NCBI GenBank assembly: GCA_949128115.1
Contig: OX421967.1
Location: forward strand, 8,608,070 to 8,672,069
From: Anaspis maculata
Taxonomy: Eukaryota > Arthropoda > Insecta > Coleoptera > Scraptiidae
Length of the DNA stretch: 64,000 nucleotides
Reading direction: 5' to 3'
In this document: piece by piece, positions 39,166 to 50,598 of the stretch
Layout of the letters: each line of letters starts with the position of its first letter
Position numbering within the stretch: the stretch's first letter is position 1
The notes under the pieces: model-generated
What the model was told of the DNA's origin: nothing
The model's input: the letters and a program-made list of their open reading frames with translations, nothing else
Databases searched by the model: none
Position numbers and translations under genes: made by a program

Positions 39166-40169
39166 GTAATTTCACATCACTACTCACGTCGCTAGATAGG
39201 TACCGCCAGAAAATATTGTATCGCCGACAGTATAATGGGGTCTTATACGAAAATCACAGAATGCGGTTTTCTTATGTAAATCGATGCTCAAGTACCTAAA
39301 ACTAAATACTGTGAAGATGAAACAAACAAAAAATCGGCCCAGGGAAAAGAACTTGAGATTTGGCTCTTCACACTCCCTCTGTTTAAATCGACTGAATTCG
39401 CGGCTGAACTCATCCACCAATGAACTGGAAGCAAGACCGCAGTTGACATAACGCATCGGCGTTGCCACGTTGTCATTATTTATATGTCTGTCATTTATCT
39501 AACCCCACATTCCTGATTCCTCTTGTTGTGAGAGTTTGCGGTCAGAGTGCTATTGGCGAGGCTATTGGAGAAAATCTGCTTTAGCCAAAGTGGGAGCTAC
39601 CCTTGAAGTACAAACACTCCAGGAAATTTTCAAAGTTAAAATTAGTACCACTGAATCAACAACCTCAGATTTCAACGATAAAGTAGTTGAAAGTGGATCA
39701 AAAACAAATTCAGATGGAGTTTTATTCACTTTTTACAGTGATAAGGAAACCGATTCACAGAAGGTTTCCCTCCATCATTTGTTTATCAAGGACACTAGTA
39801 CACTATAAAACAATACAGAAATTATGACATAAAACCTTTTTAAAATACTGCAGTGATCTTTTATTGGAAGTGACATGTGAAAACGTGGCAAGTTTGACAA
39901 AATAGTATAAGTATTGCTATGTTGCTGATGGTGACGATAGCTGCTGTAGATTCTTGCTAACACCTACCTAGATGGTGGCATATAATTTTACTCCCTGCCA
40001 CATCTATTTCGAAGTGTTGCTTGGAATCATTTTCTTTGCATACCTCCTCGATCTGCTGCCAGTGAGGTAGTGAGGTCATATTTCTTTTTTTTGTTCAAGG
40101 AGTTAGCTGAGGCTTCTTTTTCAGTTCAATTTCTGAAGGGGGGTTCTACATATTTTCCTTTGATGGTTT
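39166..40169. other. No supported gene
   Basis: Frames at 39184-39468 (minus) and 39536-39808 (plus) start at non-ATG codons and show no family motif. Either could be decayed mobile-element sequence, but I cannot show it. Confidence 0.35.
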
Positions 40170-40478
40170 TTAAGCCCACAACCGAGTCCACAATCTTATA
40201 CATACTACTACTTCTAGTTTGAGGCATCGGATTCTAGCTGTGAAGAAACAAACTGTTGCAGGTAAGGGGTCACAAAGTTCAACGATTCTACCTACATTGA
40301 AATGATCTTCACAGCAAAAATATCCGCCGCCCCATGGGGCTGGGCTTTTGTCGCCGGTAGCTGTATGGCACTTGTTTCTCAGGGGTTGAGACTTGGGTAC
40401 GCTGATGACAATTTTTTGTGGGGCACTTGAAGAGGTGTTGGGATATCCCTTGAAAATGCATGTTTTCGATGACATCAT
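40170..40478 (-). pseudogene. THAP-type zinc finger fragment with lost key residues
   Basis: A 102-codon frame from an ATG at 40478. THAP domains are about 80-90 residue C2CH DNA-binding modules found in host regulators and P-type transposases. Visible here are the N-terminal SSKTCIFKG (first Cys), the SVPKS segment with the conserved Pro, and the YFCCEDHF block supplying Cys-x2-His plus Phe. The second Cys of the first pair is Tyr (KGYPNT), and the conserved Trp position appears as Cys (RNKCHTATG). After DHFNV the frame leaves the expected pattern, from an intron or decay. A splice-acceptor-like TTTCTTCACAG lies in this stretch on the minus strand. With both substitutions a folded zinc site is unlikely. 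No transposase domain is seen nearby. Confidence 0.6.
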
Positions 40479-42064
40479 TGTTTATTCACAGAATGTACCG
40501 AACAAATAATTTCGATTTAACCACCATTCTGTCAAAGAAGACAATGAAGAAGGTGGCAACAGCGTCGTTCAAATGACGGTTCCTTGTTGCAAAGCTGCCA
40601 GATTTATAATGAACTCCCATTCCGAACACCAAAATTGATTGTTCATGCCTCAAAAATGTATTCCATTGTATCCAAAAACATACCACCTTACGTGTTGTTT
40701 TGTCGAAGTGATTTTTTTATAAGGAATATCAAAATATTTATGTAAATCTTGACTGCCTGTCACACAATTTGGCAATAAGGCTCCAGCTACGACCATCTCA
40801 TTGCGCAAACTCAACTCGTCCGCCTACGTCATCAGACCTTGAAATTCAATCGAGGTTATTCCCGCCTCGATTTTCAAAAAATTTAAAAAAAAAGGTAGAG
40901 GCTTTTGAGACGAACTATTATCATTCATGTAGCAAACTTACCTTGTAGAACATTTTGAAGCAATAAAAAAAATCGTATAAGACCTCATTCTTCCTGATGC
41001 CCTGACGACTTCCAACATACTGGAGGTACCTAATGATTGTGAATCGCTCATATCCGCAACGAGATGCCGTCTCTACAAGAATTTTTTATCACTTAATCAT
41101 TAGTACAAAACCAAAAGAAAAAACTTGATCTTTACCGAACAGTTTCCACACTACTTTCAAAAGCTTGTAAATTCCAACCAAAGCCCACACACACTACTAC
41201 ATTTACGACCGTCACTATTACGGCTATCATAATCTGATATTATGATTTCTGCCTTGCAGCCAGATCCCAACAAGTGTTTCCATGTTTATTATGCACACTC
41301 ACTCGTTATATTTTTTATTGTATTATTTATGCGCTGCGTGCAATAACGCTAATTACCTTCAACATCTTCAACACCTGATTTTCCAGTCCTGCGATGCCAA
41401 AGATTAGCGAAATCAGCTTGTAGATCTAATGCAGATATCCGTCATAACACCACTATAGTATTATACTTCACTGCTCATTCCAGTACATTTTTTATTGTGA
41501 GGTAATGATATACCTATACACGACCATTCAGAGTAAACAAAGGAATATAATTTTGTTTTATAAAGCGAACGGTAATTAACTGTACATCTTTTCTCTTGAG
41601 CCGTGTAATTATCCGCGGAAATTTAAAGAGCCATTGAAAATGTGTGCGCACACACACAAGAATGGGAGTATCTATCTATATACAAGTGGAAGTACAAGGT
41701 AGAATGGGTTTAGGTGGGTATATATTCACAAAAATAATATAAGCAGGATCTGATTATTTTGAGATAATCTCGGAACTGGCGAGCTAATATGCAAATGATG
41801 TGAGCATCTAGTTTTAGAGTTCAACAAATAATTGTACGTAAAGTGTACTGTATGGGCGGTTGTTTTTTTGATCATCTACACAATGAAACGGTTGATGGAT
41901 AAAGCACCAGGTAACGGTGAATAGTTCTAGCAAAATCTGACGAATTTTCCGTTTTGGTAATGAAAAAAACCGAAACCTACTTTTCTCTAGATCTATACAG
42001 TATAATTATATTTGCTTTTGCTTGTTTTTGTTGCTGATTTATGAGCACCTATATCTTTTTAAAT
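40479..42064. other. No gene recognised
   Basis: AT-rich sequence with a short GT/CA stretch near 41642. No family motif was seen in either strand's short frames. Confidence 0.4.
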
Positions 42065-42562
42065 TTCCCTTTCGATTTTAACTATTTTCTGATCATTTAG
42101 GGCCAAATTCCAACATTTATTTGTCACTGACGAGAGCTAACAAGCTCGAAACAAACGTTTGTATGCCAGTTATAGGGGAATTAACGGTTTTTCCGGTGAA
42201 ATAGTCAATGCGAATTGACATTTCATGTTACTTTTTTTATCTTTATTCTTTCCAAAAATAAGTTTTGTTGTCACCCAGTAAATTCAATTAATTTCGGCGT
42301 TTTTAACGTCAAAGAAATCCAGACGGGTCCTTGCCTTGCAGCCGTAGAAATGCGGCTCATTCAGGCCTGGATACTAAAACCTGGATCATTCAGTTAGTGT
42401 TTTTTCCTTTTTCTTCTTTTTTCCCTTTTTCTCCTTTTTCTCCTTTCTCTCCTTTTGATTCAAACAATTATCTTGACCGGGGTTCCGGTAACGAACTAAA
42501 GAATTTTTTTCACACTCCCCTTTCGATTTTTATTTTGTCAATTAGGGCCTAATTGCAACATA

Positions 42563-44430
42563 CCGGGTGGGCCATAAGAAACCGCACTGTTTGATTTTCT
42601 TCGCCGAATTTTTATTTGTTGGACGATTTCGACAAGCTTGGTATCCTTGTGTAGCCAAATGAGCAGGCAATCAAAATCGTGTATTGATATTGCTAGAATA
42701 TCAAAAATCAAAATGGCGGACACAACTGAAAATAAGCGGTCTTTTGCAGTCGTTTCTTTCGATTTAAATTTGACAGAATGACAGAACTAGAGACATTTTT
42801 TGGAAGAACGAACTGTTCTCTACATTTTGAGACTATGACCAGCTCAAATGGTCTATTTGTTCTGAAAATGTAGCAAACTAAATAAAGGCTTATTTGCCAT
42901 TTCTTCAATCCGTAACGAATAATAAAAAAATACCATTTTGCCTGCCAAATTTTTGTTTCTCAAACAATTTTGACAGGTTTGATGTTATTGTGCAGTCAAC
43001 TGAATATTATACAAGTATCATGTGTGAATACGGTCATAATGCCAAAATTCAAGATGGCGGACACAACTGGAAATAGGCCTTCTTTGCAGTCGTATTTTTT
43101 TTATTGAAATTTGACGGACTGACAGAACTAAAGGCGTTTGATGAAAGAACGCACTGTTCTTTACATTTTTAAACCACAACCAGGTCAAATGGCTCATTCG
43201 TTGAAGATGTAGAGAATTGTTTTTTTTGCATTGTTTCGATCCTCAACGAGTGGAACAAATTTATTGTTTTGACTGCTGAATTTTCATTTTTTTTTGATTT
43301 TGACAGATTAGGTACCATTGTGTAGCCAAATAAATGGGCTACAATACATCATGAATATGGTTAAAACCTCGAAATTTGAAATGGTGAACACAACTGAAAA
43401 GAACCTTTCTTTTGCAGTTTTTTCTTTTTCGTTGAAATGTGTCAGAACGATAGAGACTCAAGACGTTTTTTGGAAGAACGAACTGTTTTCTGTATTTTGA
43501 GACCATGACCAGCTCACTTTGTTTATTCGTTGTAGACATGATTGTAACAAATTGAAAAAGATTTTCAGTTGTGTCCGAGATTGTTTCCAATTTTGAATTT
43601 TGACCAGATCCATGTATGATTCATGTAGCCTATTTATTAGGCGCCACAATATTGCCTGATCTGTCAAAATCGATGGAAAAAGCAAAACTTCAGCAATCTA
43701 AACAATAAATTTTATTAGTCGTTGAAGATATTAACAATGACAAAAAAAAACTTTTCCTAATTTGGTTCGTCTCCTCAATTGATGAACCAATTAAGCTGGT
43801 TGTGACTTTAAAGTGCAAAAAACAATCCGCTCTTTCCAAAAACGCCTTCAGTTTTTAGTTCTGTCAGTGGTCGGATTTCAATGAAAAAAAAAAAGACTGC
43901 AAAAGGAGACATATTTCCAGTTGTGGAGTTGATGTGTCCGCCAATTTGAATTTTGACATTCCGACCATATTTCATATGACACTTGTATCTTATTTATCTG
44001 GCTCACAATGATACCAAACCTGTTGGAATCGCTTGAAAAACAAAAATTTGACAAGAAAAACAATATCTTTCTGTTATCCGTTACGAAGTAAAATAATGGT
44101 AGATAGTCCTTTTTCAATTTGCTATATTTCCAGAACGAATCAACCCAGCGAGCTGGTCATAGTCTCAAAATGTAGAAAACAGTTCGTTTTTGCAAAAAAA
44201 AAATAATTCTGTCATTCTGTCAAATTTCAATCAAAAGAAACGACTGCTAGAGAAGGCTAATTTTCAGTTGTGTCCGCCATTTTGAATTTTGTTATTCCAG
44301 CAATATTTCAATGTGATTTTGGTAGTCTATTTATTTGGCTACACATGGATACTAAACTTGTCAAAATCGGCCAAGAAATAAAAATTCTGCGGGGAAAATA
44401 AAACAGTGCGGTTTTTTATGACCCACCCGG
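42563..44430. mobile_element. Palindromic fold-back element of three modules per arm, TA target
   Basis: Ends are CCGGGTGGGCCATAAGAAAC (left) and the complement of CCGGGTGGGTCATAAAAAAC (right), flanked by TA (42561-42562, 44431-44432). The intact unit near 44946 reads AACATATATCTGTCACTG, which is the empty site. Inside, the phrase GGCGGACACAACTG (or variant) appears forward at 42715, 43056 and 43383 and reversed at about 43566, 43918 and 44265. The pairs share one centre near 43497. Each arm is thus a tandem of about 330-350 bp modules, mirror-imaged. No protein is encoded. The TA duplication suggests use of an IS630-Tc1-mariner transposase (inference). Confidence 0.85.
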
Positions 44431-44691
44431 TATATCTGTCACTGACGAGAGCTAAGAAGCTCGAAACAAACGTTTGTATGCCAGTTATGGGAGAATTAAC
44501 GGGTTTTTTTCGGTGAAATAGTCAATGCGAATTGACATTTCATCTTACTTTCTCTATCTTCATTCTATATCTATATACCTCCTATATCTTTATCTCATCT
44601 TGAATCTTTCCAAAAATGAGTTTTGTTGTCACCTAGTGAATCCAATTAATTTTGGCGTTTTCAACGTCAAAGGAATCCAGACGGTCCTTGA

Positions 44692-44761
44692 TCCAGACCG
44701 GGACTCGAACCCGGGTCTTTCATTTGCCGGATGGATACTCTGACCACTAAGCTATCGGGGA
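44692..44761 (-). other. tRNA-derived sequence (SINE head), not a functional tRNA
   Basis: On the minus strand an A box (TAGCTTAGTGG, 44744-44754) and a near-perfect B box (GGTTCGAGTCC, 44701-44711) are spaced as in an RNA polymerase III promoter. The 5' arm TCCCCGA cannot pair with the 3' side (TCTGGAT), so no acceptor stem forms. This is best read as the internal promoter head of a tRNA-derived SINE. Confidence 0.75.
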
Positions 44762-45077
44762 AGACAACAGTTCCTCCGCCACATGCCCACATGAGAGCCG
44801 TCACAAGTGTTTTTTCCTTTTTCATAATTTTTCCCCTTTTAATTCAAATCCTGACCAGGGTTCCAGTAACGGACTGAAGAATTTTCTTGACATTTCCCTT
44901 TCGATTTTAATTTTCTGCCTGGTCATTTAGGGCCTAATTCCAACATATATCTGTCACTGACGAGAGCTAGCAAGCTCGAAACAAACGTTTGTATGCCAGT
45001 TATGAGGGAATTAACGGGTTTTTTCGGTGAAATAGTCAATGCAAATTGACATTTCATCTCACCTTTTCTACCTTTAT

Positions 45078-46667
45078 ATATAATCGAAGAATAACCATCT
45101 ACCCTCCTGGGGTGTAAGGTGCGTTTACAAATTGAAAAAAATCTTATTCTAGAAGAAATATAAAGCAATACAACAAATCTCACATTCTAAATCTTATGAT
45201 AATAACAAATTTTTAAATGTTTTTCATTTTTCATGGTTATCGTCTTCTGTGCCATGCACAAAAATGTTTTCCATATCGTTTTGTTCTGTGTCATTCTTCT
45301 GGTCGTTCTCAAAATGTGTCATTTCGCGGCAAGTAGGAACTTCTTTCACAACGTATACTCCATGGTTTTCTTGTTTTTTTTAAATTTATTTATTTTTTTT
45401 ATCCATTTTGCTATGATCCATGCCTCTCATATCCGTTGTCTTCTTTCATCCTGAAACCCTTTTCTTGTCCTGCATTCCATTCCGTTTGGTATTTTTCTTT
45501 AGTATTGTCAGTTTCATGTTCGTGTAGTCTAGTATAGTGTTTTGCTTTTTCTTGTTACGTCTTTTTGGTGTGTTTTTGAATTTCCTATTTTCCAATGGTT
45601 TTTTGATCCCCAACCAGTATTTTTATTATGGATCTTCTCTCTTTCTTGGTTTACATTTTTCTCATCTGGTGACCTTTGGCTAAATGTTCTTCCTTTCGTT
45701 TCAGTCTTGTAATGGTGTTTGTTCTATCTCTTCTCTTTGTTGTGTCTTATCTTGGAAGTCTTGTGATGAGTACATTTTGCCGTCTACCACCATTTTATCG
45801 TACTTAAGATGTGCTCTTCTTCCTTTTTCTCGTTCTTGTATCAGATATTTCGTTAGCTCCTTCCTCTGTTGCCGTACTTGACTTGGTAAGTCCTCTACTA
45901 TCCACACTGCTTGCTCCTTCAGTTTTTTTTTCTCTCTCAGAATCCTTCTCTTCATTTCCATTGCTGTAACTTCCAGCATCACTGGTCTTTCTTTCCCATT
46001 TTCTCGCCCTCCGAACCTACTTGCTTCCGTAATATCTCTTGTTCCATCCAACTCGACTTCCAAAAAGCTTGTGATCTTGCTTATCCTTCCCATCAGTGTC
46101 CCGTATACTTCATTCTCTTCTTCCTTCATTCCGTGTATTATCTGAATTCTTTCTCTGCTTTGTTTCTCTAGGATATCAATTCTTTCTGCTTGGATTGCAA
46201 TGTGTTGTTTCAAATCCTTATTTTCCTTCCTCAAAATTTCCACTTCTTTGATACTTCTATCGACTTTACTGTCTGATTTGTTTATCTTAGCATTTATTTC
46301 TTGTAAAGCCCTTAATACAGCTTCCATCTTACTAGGGTGTTTATTGGGTTGCCAGAGTGAATTCAGCTGCGAAAAGAGTTTGTTCGCCTCGGCGGCTCCA
46401 AAAACGTTCACTCTTATCAACCTTATCACAAGCAATTTTGCACCTTCTGAATGTTGTTTTATTGTTTTCCACTTACAGTTTCAGTTGTATTTCCTTTCTG
46501 TTTCACTAGGTTTAGTCGCTGTTTTCCTCTTGTTCAGTTCTTACACCGTGAGAGCTTATTCTTGGACGCAATTTGTGTTTTGGTTTTGCCTATAATATCC
46601 CGATATTCGAGGTTTACTATGAGGCTGTACAAAACACACGCTGTACTAGACACTGCTCATTTGACAC
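45078..46667 (-). mobile_element. ORF1-only LINE-type retroposon with 11-bp target duplication
   Basis: The 1590-bp insertion sits in a SINE-like unit and is flanked by the direct repeat TCTACCTTTAT (45067-45077 and 46668-46678). Other units read straight through this point (CTACCTTTATTCTTTCC near 47100). On the minus strand it has about 340 nt of leader, one intact ORF1-type gene and about 620 nt of trailer. No endonuclease or reverse transcriptase is present and there is no long A tail. Either ORF2 was lost by internal deletion, or this is a non-autonomous family like mammalian HAL1, which keeps ORF1 only. Confidence 0.75.
45701..46327 (-). CDS. LINE ORF1-like RNA-binding protein (coiled coil plus RRM-like)
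   Basis: 208 residues from the ATG at 46327. The frame is open further upstream but without an ATG (only a TTG at 46435), so this start is preferred. Residues about 5-60 form a charged heptad-like coiled coil (KEVEILRKENKDLKQHI, ERIDILEKQ). From about 62 an RRM-like segment follows (RIQIIHGMKEEENEV, DITEASRFGG, RPVMLEV). The C-terminal part has WIVEDLPSQVRQQRKEL and KYDKMVVDGKMY, the usual closing motif of insect LINE ORF1-type proteins. In LINEs this protein trimerises and coats element RNA as a nucleic acid chaperone; here that is inferred from the family. The frame is intact, unlike other LINE remains in the window, so the insertion may be fairly young. It lies within the 1590-bp insertion and no ORF2 follows. 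Confidence 0.75.
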   Translation of the reverse strand: MEAVLRALQEINAKINKSDSKVDRSIKEVEILRKENKDLKQHIAIQAERIDILEKQSRERIQIIHGMKEEENEVYGTLMGRISKITSFLEVELDGTRDITEASRFGGRENGKERPVMLEVTAMEMKRRILREKKKLKEQAVWIVEDLPSQVRQQRKELTKYLIQEREKGRRAHLKYDKMVVDGKMYSSQDFQDKTQQREEIEQTPLQD

Positions 46668-47520
46668 TCTACCTTTATTTTTTCCGAAAATAAGCGTTGT
46701 TGTCACCTAGTAAATTCAGTTAATTTCGGCGTTTTTAACGTCAAAGAAATCCAGACGGGTCCTTGCCTTGCAGCCGTAGAAATGCGGCTCATTCAGGCCT
46801 GGATACTAAAACCTGGATCATTCAGTAAGTGTTTTTTCCTTTTTTTCCTTTTTCTCCTTTTGATTCAGATAATTATCCTGACCGGGGCTCCGATCCGGTA
46901 ACGGACTGAAGAATTTTTTTGACATTTTCCTTTCGATTTTAATTCTTATTCTGGTCATTTAGGGCCCAATTCCAACATATATCTGTCACTGACGAGAGCT
47001 AACAAGCTCAAAACAAGCGTTTGTATGCCGGTTATGGGAGAATCAACGTTTTTTTTTCGGTGAAATAGTCCATGGAGATTGACATTCCATCCCACCTTTT
47101 CTACCTTTATTCTTTCCAAATGTGAGTTTTGTTGTCACCTAGTAAATTCAATTAATTCCGGCGTTTTTAACGTCAAAGAAATCTAGACGGGTCCTTGCCT
47201 TGCAGCCGTAGAAAAGCAGCTTATTCAGGCCTGGATTCTAAAACCTGGATCATTCAGTAAGTGTTTCTTCCTTTTTTTCCTTCATTTCCTTTCTCTCCTT
47301 TTGATTCAGATAATTATCCTGACCGGGGTCAAAAACGAACTAAAGAACTTATTTGACATTTCCCTTTCGATTTCAAATTTTTTTTTTCTGGTCATATAGG
47401 GCCTAATTCTAACATATCTGTCACTGACAAGAGCTTACAAGCTCAAAACAAACGTTTGTATGTCAGTTATGGGGGAATTGACGGTTTTTTTCGGTGAAAT
47501 AGTCAATGCGAATTGAGGAA

Positions 47521-48519
47521 TGACTGGAAAATTCTTTGCCACTAGCATACAGGATGATTCGTAAGGCTGTGTGATATCCCAGGGGAGTTAGGTCTTAAAA
47601 CGATACACGAAAACATTGGGAGGCGCCGATTTCCAAAAACCATAGCTGAAAACACAGTGGATCGAAGCTCCAAGTCGCACATAAAGCCACAAGGGGACTG
47701 AAGCTTTTTTAAAAAGGCGAAACAAGATTGAGATTTCGCACCAAAAGTAGGGTAGGTACCTATATCGGTACAAAAGACCCTTTTTTATGCGATGCTCGCA
47801 AACTCGAAGATGACTTCACGGTTCGGACCCCACTCAAGTCTTAAAAATGCCCCACCTGTTGCCTCCTCGAACGCACCACCTACCGTAAGGGTTTTTTATT
47901 GTGTCATATTATGGGTTCGATTCGATCGGACCTTTTCTCACGGCGATTCGCTTTATTGATGTCACCAAAGCGTGCATTTATATCCAGACGGATTTGTGAG
48001 GGTCAAGTCAAGCAGCGATTGGAATTTATACTCTCGCTTTATATCAAGCTTTATATTTTTATACCTAACGAGGCAAAAAAAAAATTGTATAGTAACTTTA
48101 CTGCGATAAGAACACTGTGCTTATTTGGCAAGCAAACAAGCTGTTTTCGGAACAATTTATAATGCCAATTTAAAGATTCCGCGCTTGCAGATGCGAAACC
48201 GAAAATTGCTTCCGTTCTTTCTCTAATTCCGCTAGAAACGTCGTATGTGTGTGTGTGCGGTGTAAATTTCTAGATAAATATATCCGATAAAAGGTTTGTT
48301 CCAGTGGAAAATAAAATAGCAATTATTTTATAGCGAGCCCAGGTCAGACTGCCGTTAAGCTGCTTGAATATGTATCGTTGGAGCCGAATAAAAAGTAAAG
48401 CGTATCTCGTATTGTTTTCGTTAGGTACCTATAAAACAGACAAGACTAGAACCGTGGACACTTACTTGTGCAAAAAGCAATAGAAAAAGCCAGAAGGCTT
48501 TTCAAAATCTTCTGATTTC
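47521..48519. other. No gene recognised; possible 3' end of a gypsy relic
   Basis: No motif in either strand. As gypsy integrase homology lies just to the right on the minus strand, the element's 3' part and LTR would be expected here, but no LTR pair could be recognised. A short GT run is present near 48247. Confidence 0.35.
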
Positions 48520-48760
48520 CACACAAAGTGATTTCCCCGCCAAAATTCATGCAATGAAGGGTGGAAGTATCAACCTCGTGTTGCGAAGTGCGGACAGCGC
48601 GAGTTATATGGTTTCAATAGCTCGGTTAACCCTCTCTGCGGGGTTGGCCTGCGCATTGTAGCTGGGTGTGAATTTCAATTTGATCTCATACTCACTTGCC
48701 AGACCACATTATCTGATTTTGGCGAATTTTGGGCCCGGCGCAATAGGTTTTTCTCAAATC
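48520..48760 (-). pseudogene. Ty3/gypsy integrase fragment
   Basis: On the minus strand a frame reads ASEYEIKLKFTPSYNAQ followed by ANPAERVNRAIETI and then a stop. This is the end of a gypsy-type integrase core, where the Glu of PAERVN is the catalytic third acidic residue. A different frame then gives TLHCMNFGGEI, matching the usual PAFLNFGRE motif some 40 residues later, so at least one frame shift is present. Stops also interrupt the preceding part. It lies downstream of the RNase H relic at 49853-50172 on the same strand, in the order expected for gypsy pol. Confidence 0.7.
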
Positions 48761-49852
48761 GTGGTCGAATAGCTGCTGTATTTGCTTATATCAAATCGAA
48801 ATGTTCCTAAGGTAGTGATTTTGAACATTATGCATGATTTTTTACTCTCGGGTTGTTTTAGAAGTGATTAATTTCAAGAAGAGAAAGAGCTCATAACTGG
48901 GCCTTGACTCACTTCAGGTAGGTAGTAGGTAGGTTTTGATATGTCGATAACTTTTTCATTTTCCAAAATATTTGAATAATTCTCCCTTAATAATGAAGGA
49001 GAAACATGAGAAATTTGTAACGAAACGTGTGGAATATTTTATCCATTGAATGTTGCCCGCATGCCTCTACACAAAAACGCCTTTTTCCTGGCCGTTACTA
49101 CCCGAGACGGCCGCTCACCGTGGCTTTGACTAGGAATACCCGCGTTTGGTGCCGTACTCTACCCAATTTGTTCTTTTCTGCTTTTACATCAACTTTTTTT
49201 TGGAAAATTCCAACTGATATCGAAAGTATATTGCATTACGCGTTGTGTGAGCTTATTTTTAAACTCGACACGGTTTCGATTTTCGGACGGTGATTTGTTC
49301 AAAATAAAACTTGCACATTTCGTGAATTAGAAAAAATGCAGTGCGAATTTCGACCTGCGGTAAGCCACACGAAATATTTATTTTAGGTGCAGACTTGCCG
49401 CGAGTCGTAGTTAGGGGAAGGATTGAATTAAGTTTTGAGGGGGAAATTTTTGAAATCGGACTGGCGGATCTCGAGTTTTTCTCCCTGGAATAACTGCAAA
49501 TTTTCAACTTTTCGACCCGTAATCAGATTTTCACCAATTGTTTTTTGAACAAGACGTCACTGGTTCTTGAACGTTCCCCGACAATTTTGTCAAAGCTCTC
49601 TCAATTTTTCGAGGGTTTCCTTTCCACTGAGAAATGCAAAACTGGCCTAGCTTATCGGAACTGGACTCAAATGATAAACTTAAATGAAGCTACTGACCTT
49701 TTCTACAATGATATTACTTGGAAAAAGATCCGTGGTTTTCAGGAAAATTGTCCTATTTTTGCTTCTAATTTTAATAATTGATCACAGATCGCCTATATTT
49801 ATGTCGCTTGGTCCTATATTGGATTGACCTGACTTATTAGTAACATCTAGCA
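48761..49852. other. No clear gene; interval between gypsy RNase H and integrase relics
   Basis: The integrase zinc-binding region would be expected here on the minus strand, but I cannot recognise HHCC motifs. The plus-strand frame at 49545-49781 has no family resemblance I can name. Confidence 0.35.
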
Positions 49853-50172
49853 CGGTGTACTTCTCGACAGCATATCTGGAACGACGTGTTCACTACCTTT
49901 TCGATGCACTATCTGCACACGCCTTCCAACAGGGTCTTCAAGACGATGTTGCCATTCCAGACCGTGATCATAATGGATGGAATCCGTTCTAAATACGACC
50001 GAAACTTTCCCACCGCCCCCAGGATACCCAAACATCCTCTCAGTGGTGAAAAAATTACGCTCACGTTTTTCCAGTGATCTACGATCTACGTAATAACTTT
50101 CTATCTTTGGAGTAGGCTAACTGATAAACGCACCCGTCAGTTTGTACAACAAAAGGTAGGTCGTAATTTGAC
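49853..50172 (-). pseudogene. Ty3/gypsy RNase H relic
   Basis: On the minus strand the first part reads YDLPFVVQTDG (about 50135-50170), the entry to gypsy RNase H with the catalytic Asp in QTD. It then shifts frame to FFTTER, later DHGLEW and LEDPVGR, and ends IVHRKGSEHVVPDMLSRS, the standard RNase H C-terminus before integrase. A stretch normally found between DPVGR and the IVHRKG block is missing. Stops and shifts make it non-functional. The RT part that should precede it lies 5 kb away at 55250-55765 on the same strand, separated by an insertion. Confidence 0.85.
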
Positions 50173-50177
50173 TGCTA

Positions 50178-50235
50178 GGACAATTCTTCGCGCGGGCAAT
50201 TCTTCCCGAGGACAATTTTTCGTCAGAGAATTCAA
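50178..50235. repeat. Left terminal 15-bp repeat array of the Foldback-like element
   Basis: Units GGACAATTCTTCGCG, GGGCAATTCTTCCCG and GGACAATTTTTCGTC, then AGAGAATTC. Exact outermost bases GGACAATTC mirror GAATTGTCC at the right end. Confidence 0.8.
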
Positions 50236-50598
50236 CGCAAAGCATTGCGCCCGCGCATGACCGGGCTTATCGGGGCTCTAAGAGGCATTTCAAGACACAA
50301 GGGGGCTCAGCAGGACTTGAGATCCTACAATGTAGACACAAGAGAGGATAGGGCTCTTTATAGCACAAGAAGACCTGACAGGGCTCACTAGGGCCTCCAA
50401 CGATACTTTATCAAGACACAAGGGGGCCAGCGGAGCTCAAATCGCCACAATGTAGACACAAGGCTACACAGGGTTTCGAGTAACACAAAAAGGCATTGGG
50501 GGCCCAATGGGACTCCAAACGACATTAAAAGACACAAGGGTGCTCAGCGACCCTGAACCACTACAATGTGGATCAAGATAGGATAGCGATAGACAGCA

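Larger units (their letters stand above)
42065..47520 (-). repeat. Tandem array of ~440-bp SINE-like units, interrupted twice
   Basis: The phrase CTGTCACTGACGAGAGC (or close variant) starts units at about 42118, 44435, 44951, 46982 and 47417. Each unit continues through CAAACGTTTGTATGCC, TTTTGTTGTCACCTAGT, CGGCGTTTTTAACGTC and a TTTCCTTTTTC stretch to TTAGGGCCTAATTCCAACAT. With the insertions at 42563-44430 and 45078-46667 removed, unit lengths are about 445, 519, 430 and 434 bp, with partial units at both ends. One unit (44.69-44.82 kb) has a tRNA-like head on the minus strand. The others have a shorter diverged version, so minus-strand orientation is inferred. Confidence 0.85.

Noticed and set aside
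39184..39808. Two unassigned frames (minus 39184-39468, plus 39536-39808)
   Set aside because: Non-ATG starts and no family motif.
44692..44761. Functional tRNA gene
   Set aside because: A and B boxes are good but the acceptor stem cannot pair and the segment lies inside a repeated SINE-like unit.
42160..47520. CRISPR array suggested by regular repeats
   Set aside because: Units are hundreds of bp long without short repeat-spacer structure, and the DNA is eukaryotic.
49370..49500. Plus-strand stretch reading IFILGADLPRVVV, reminiscent of a gypsy protease ILGxDF motif
   Set aside because: Too short, no DTG/DSG active site seen upstream, and on the opposite strand from the gypsy relic around it.
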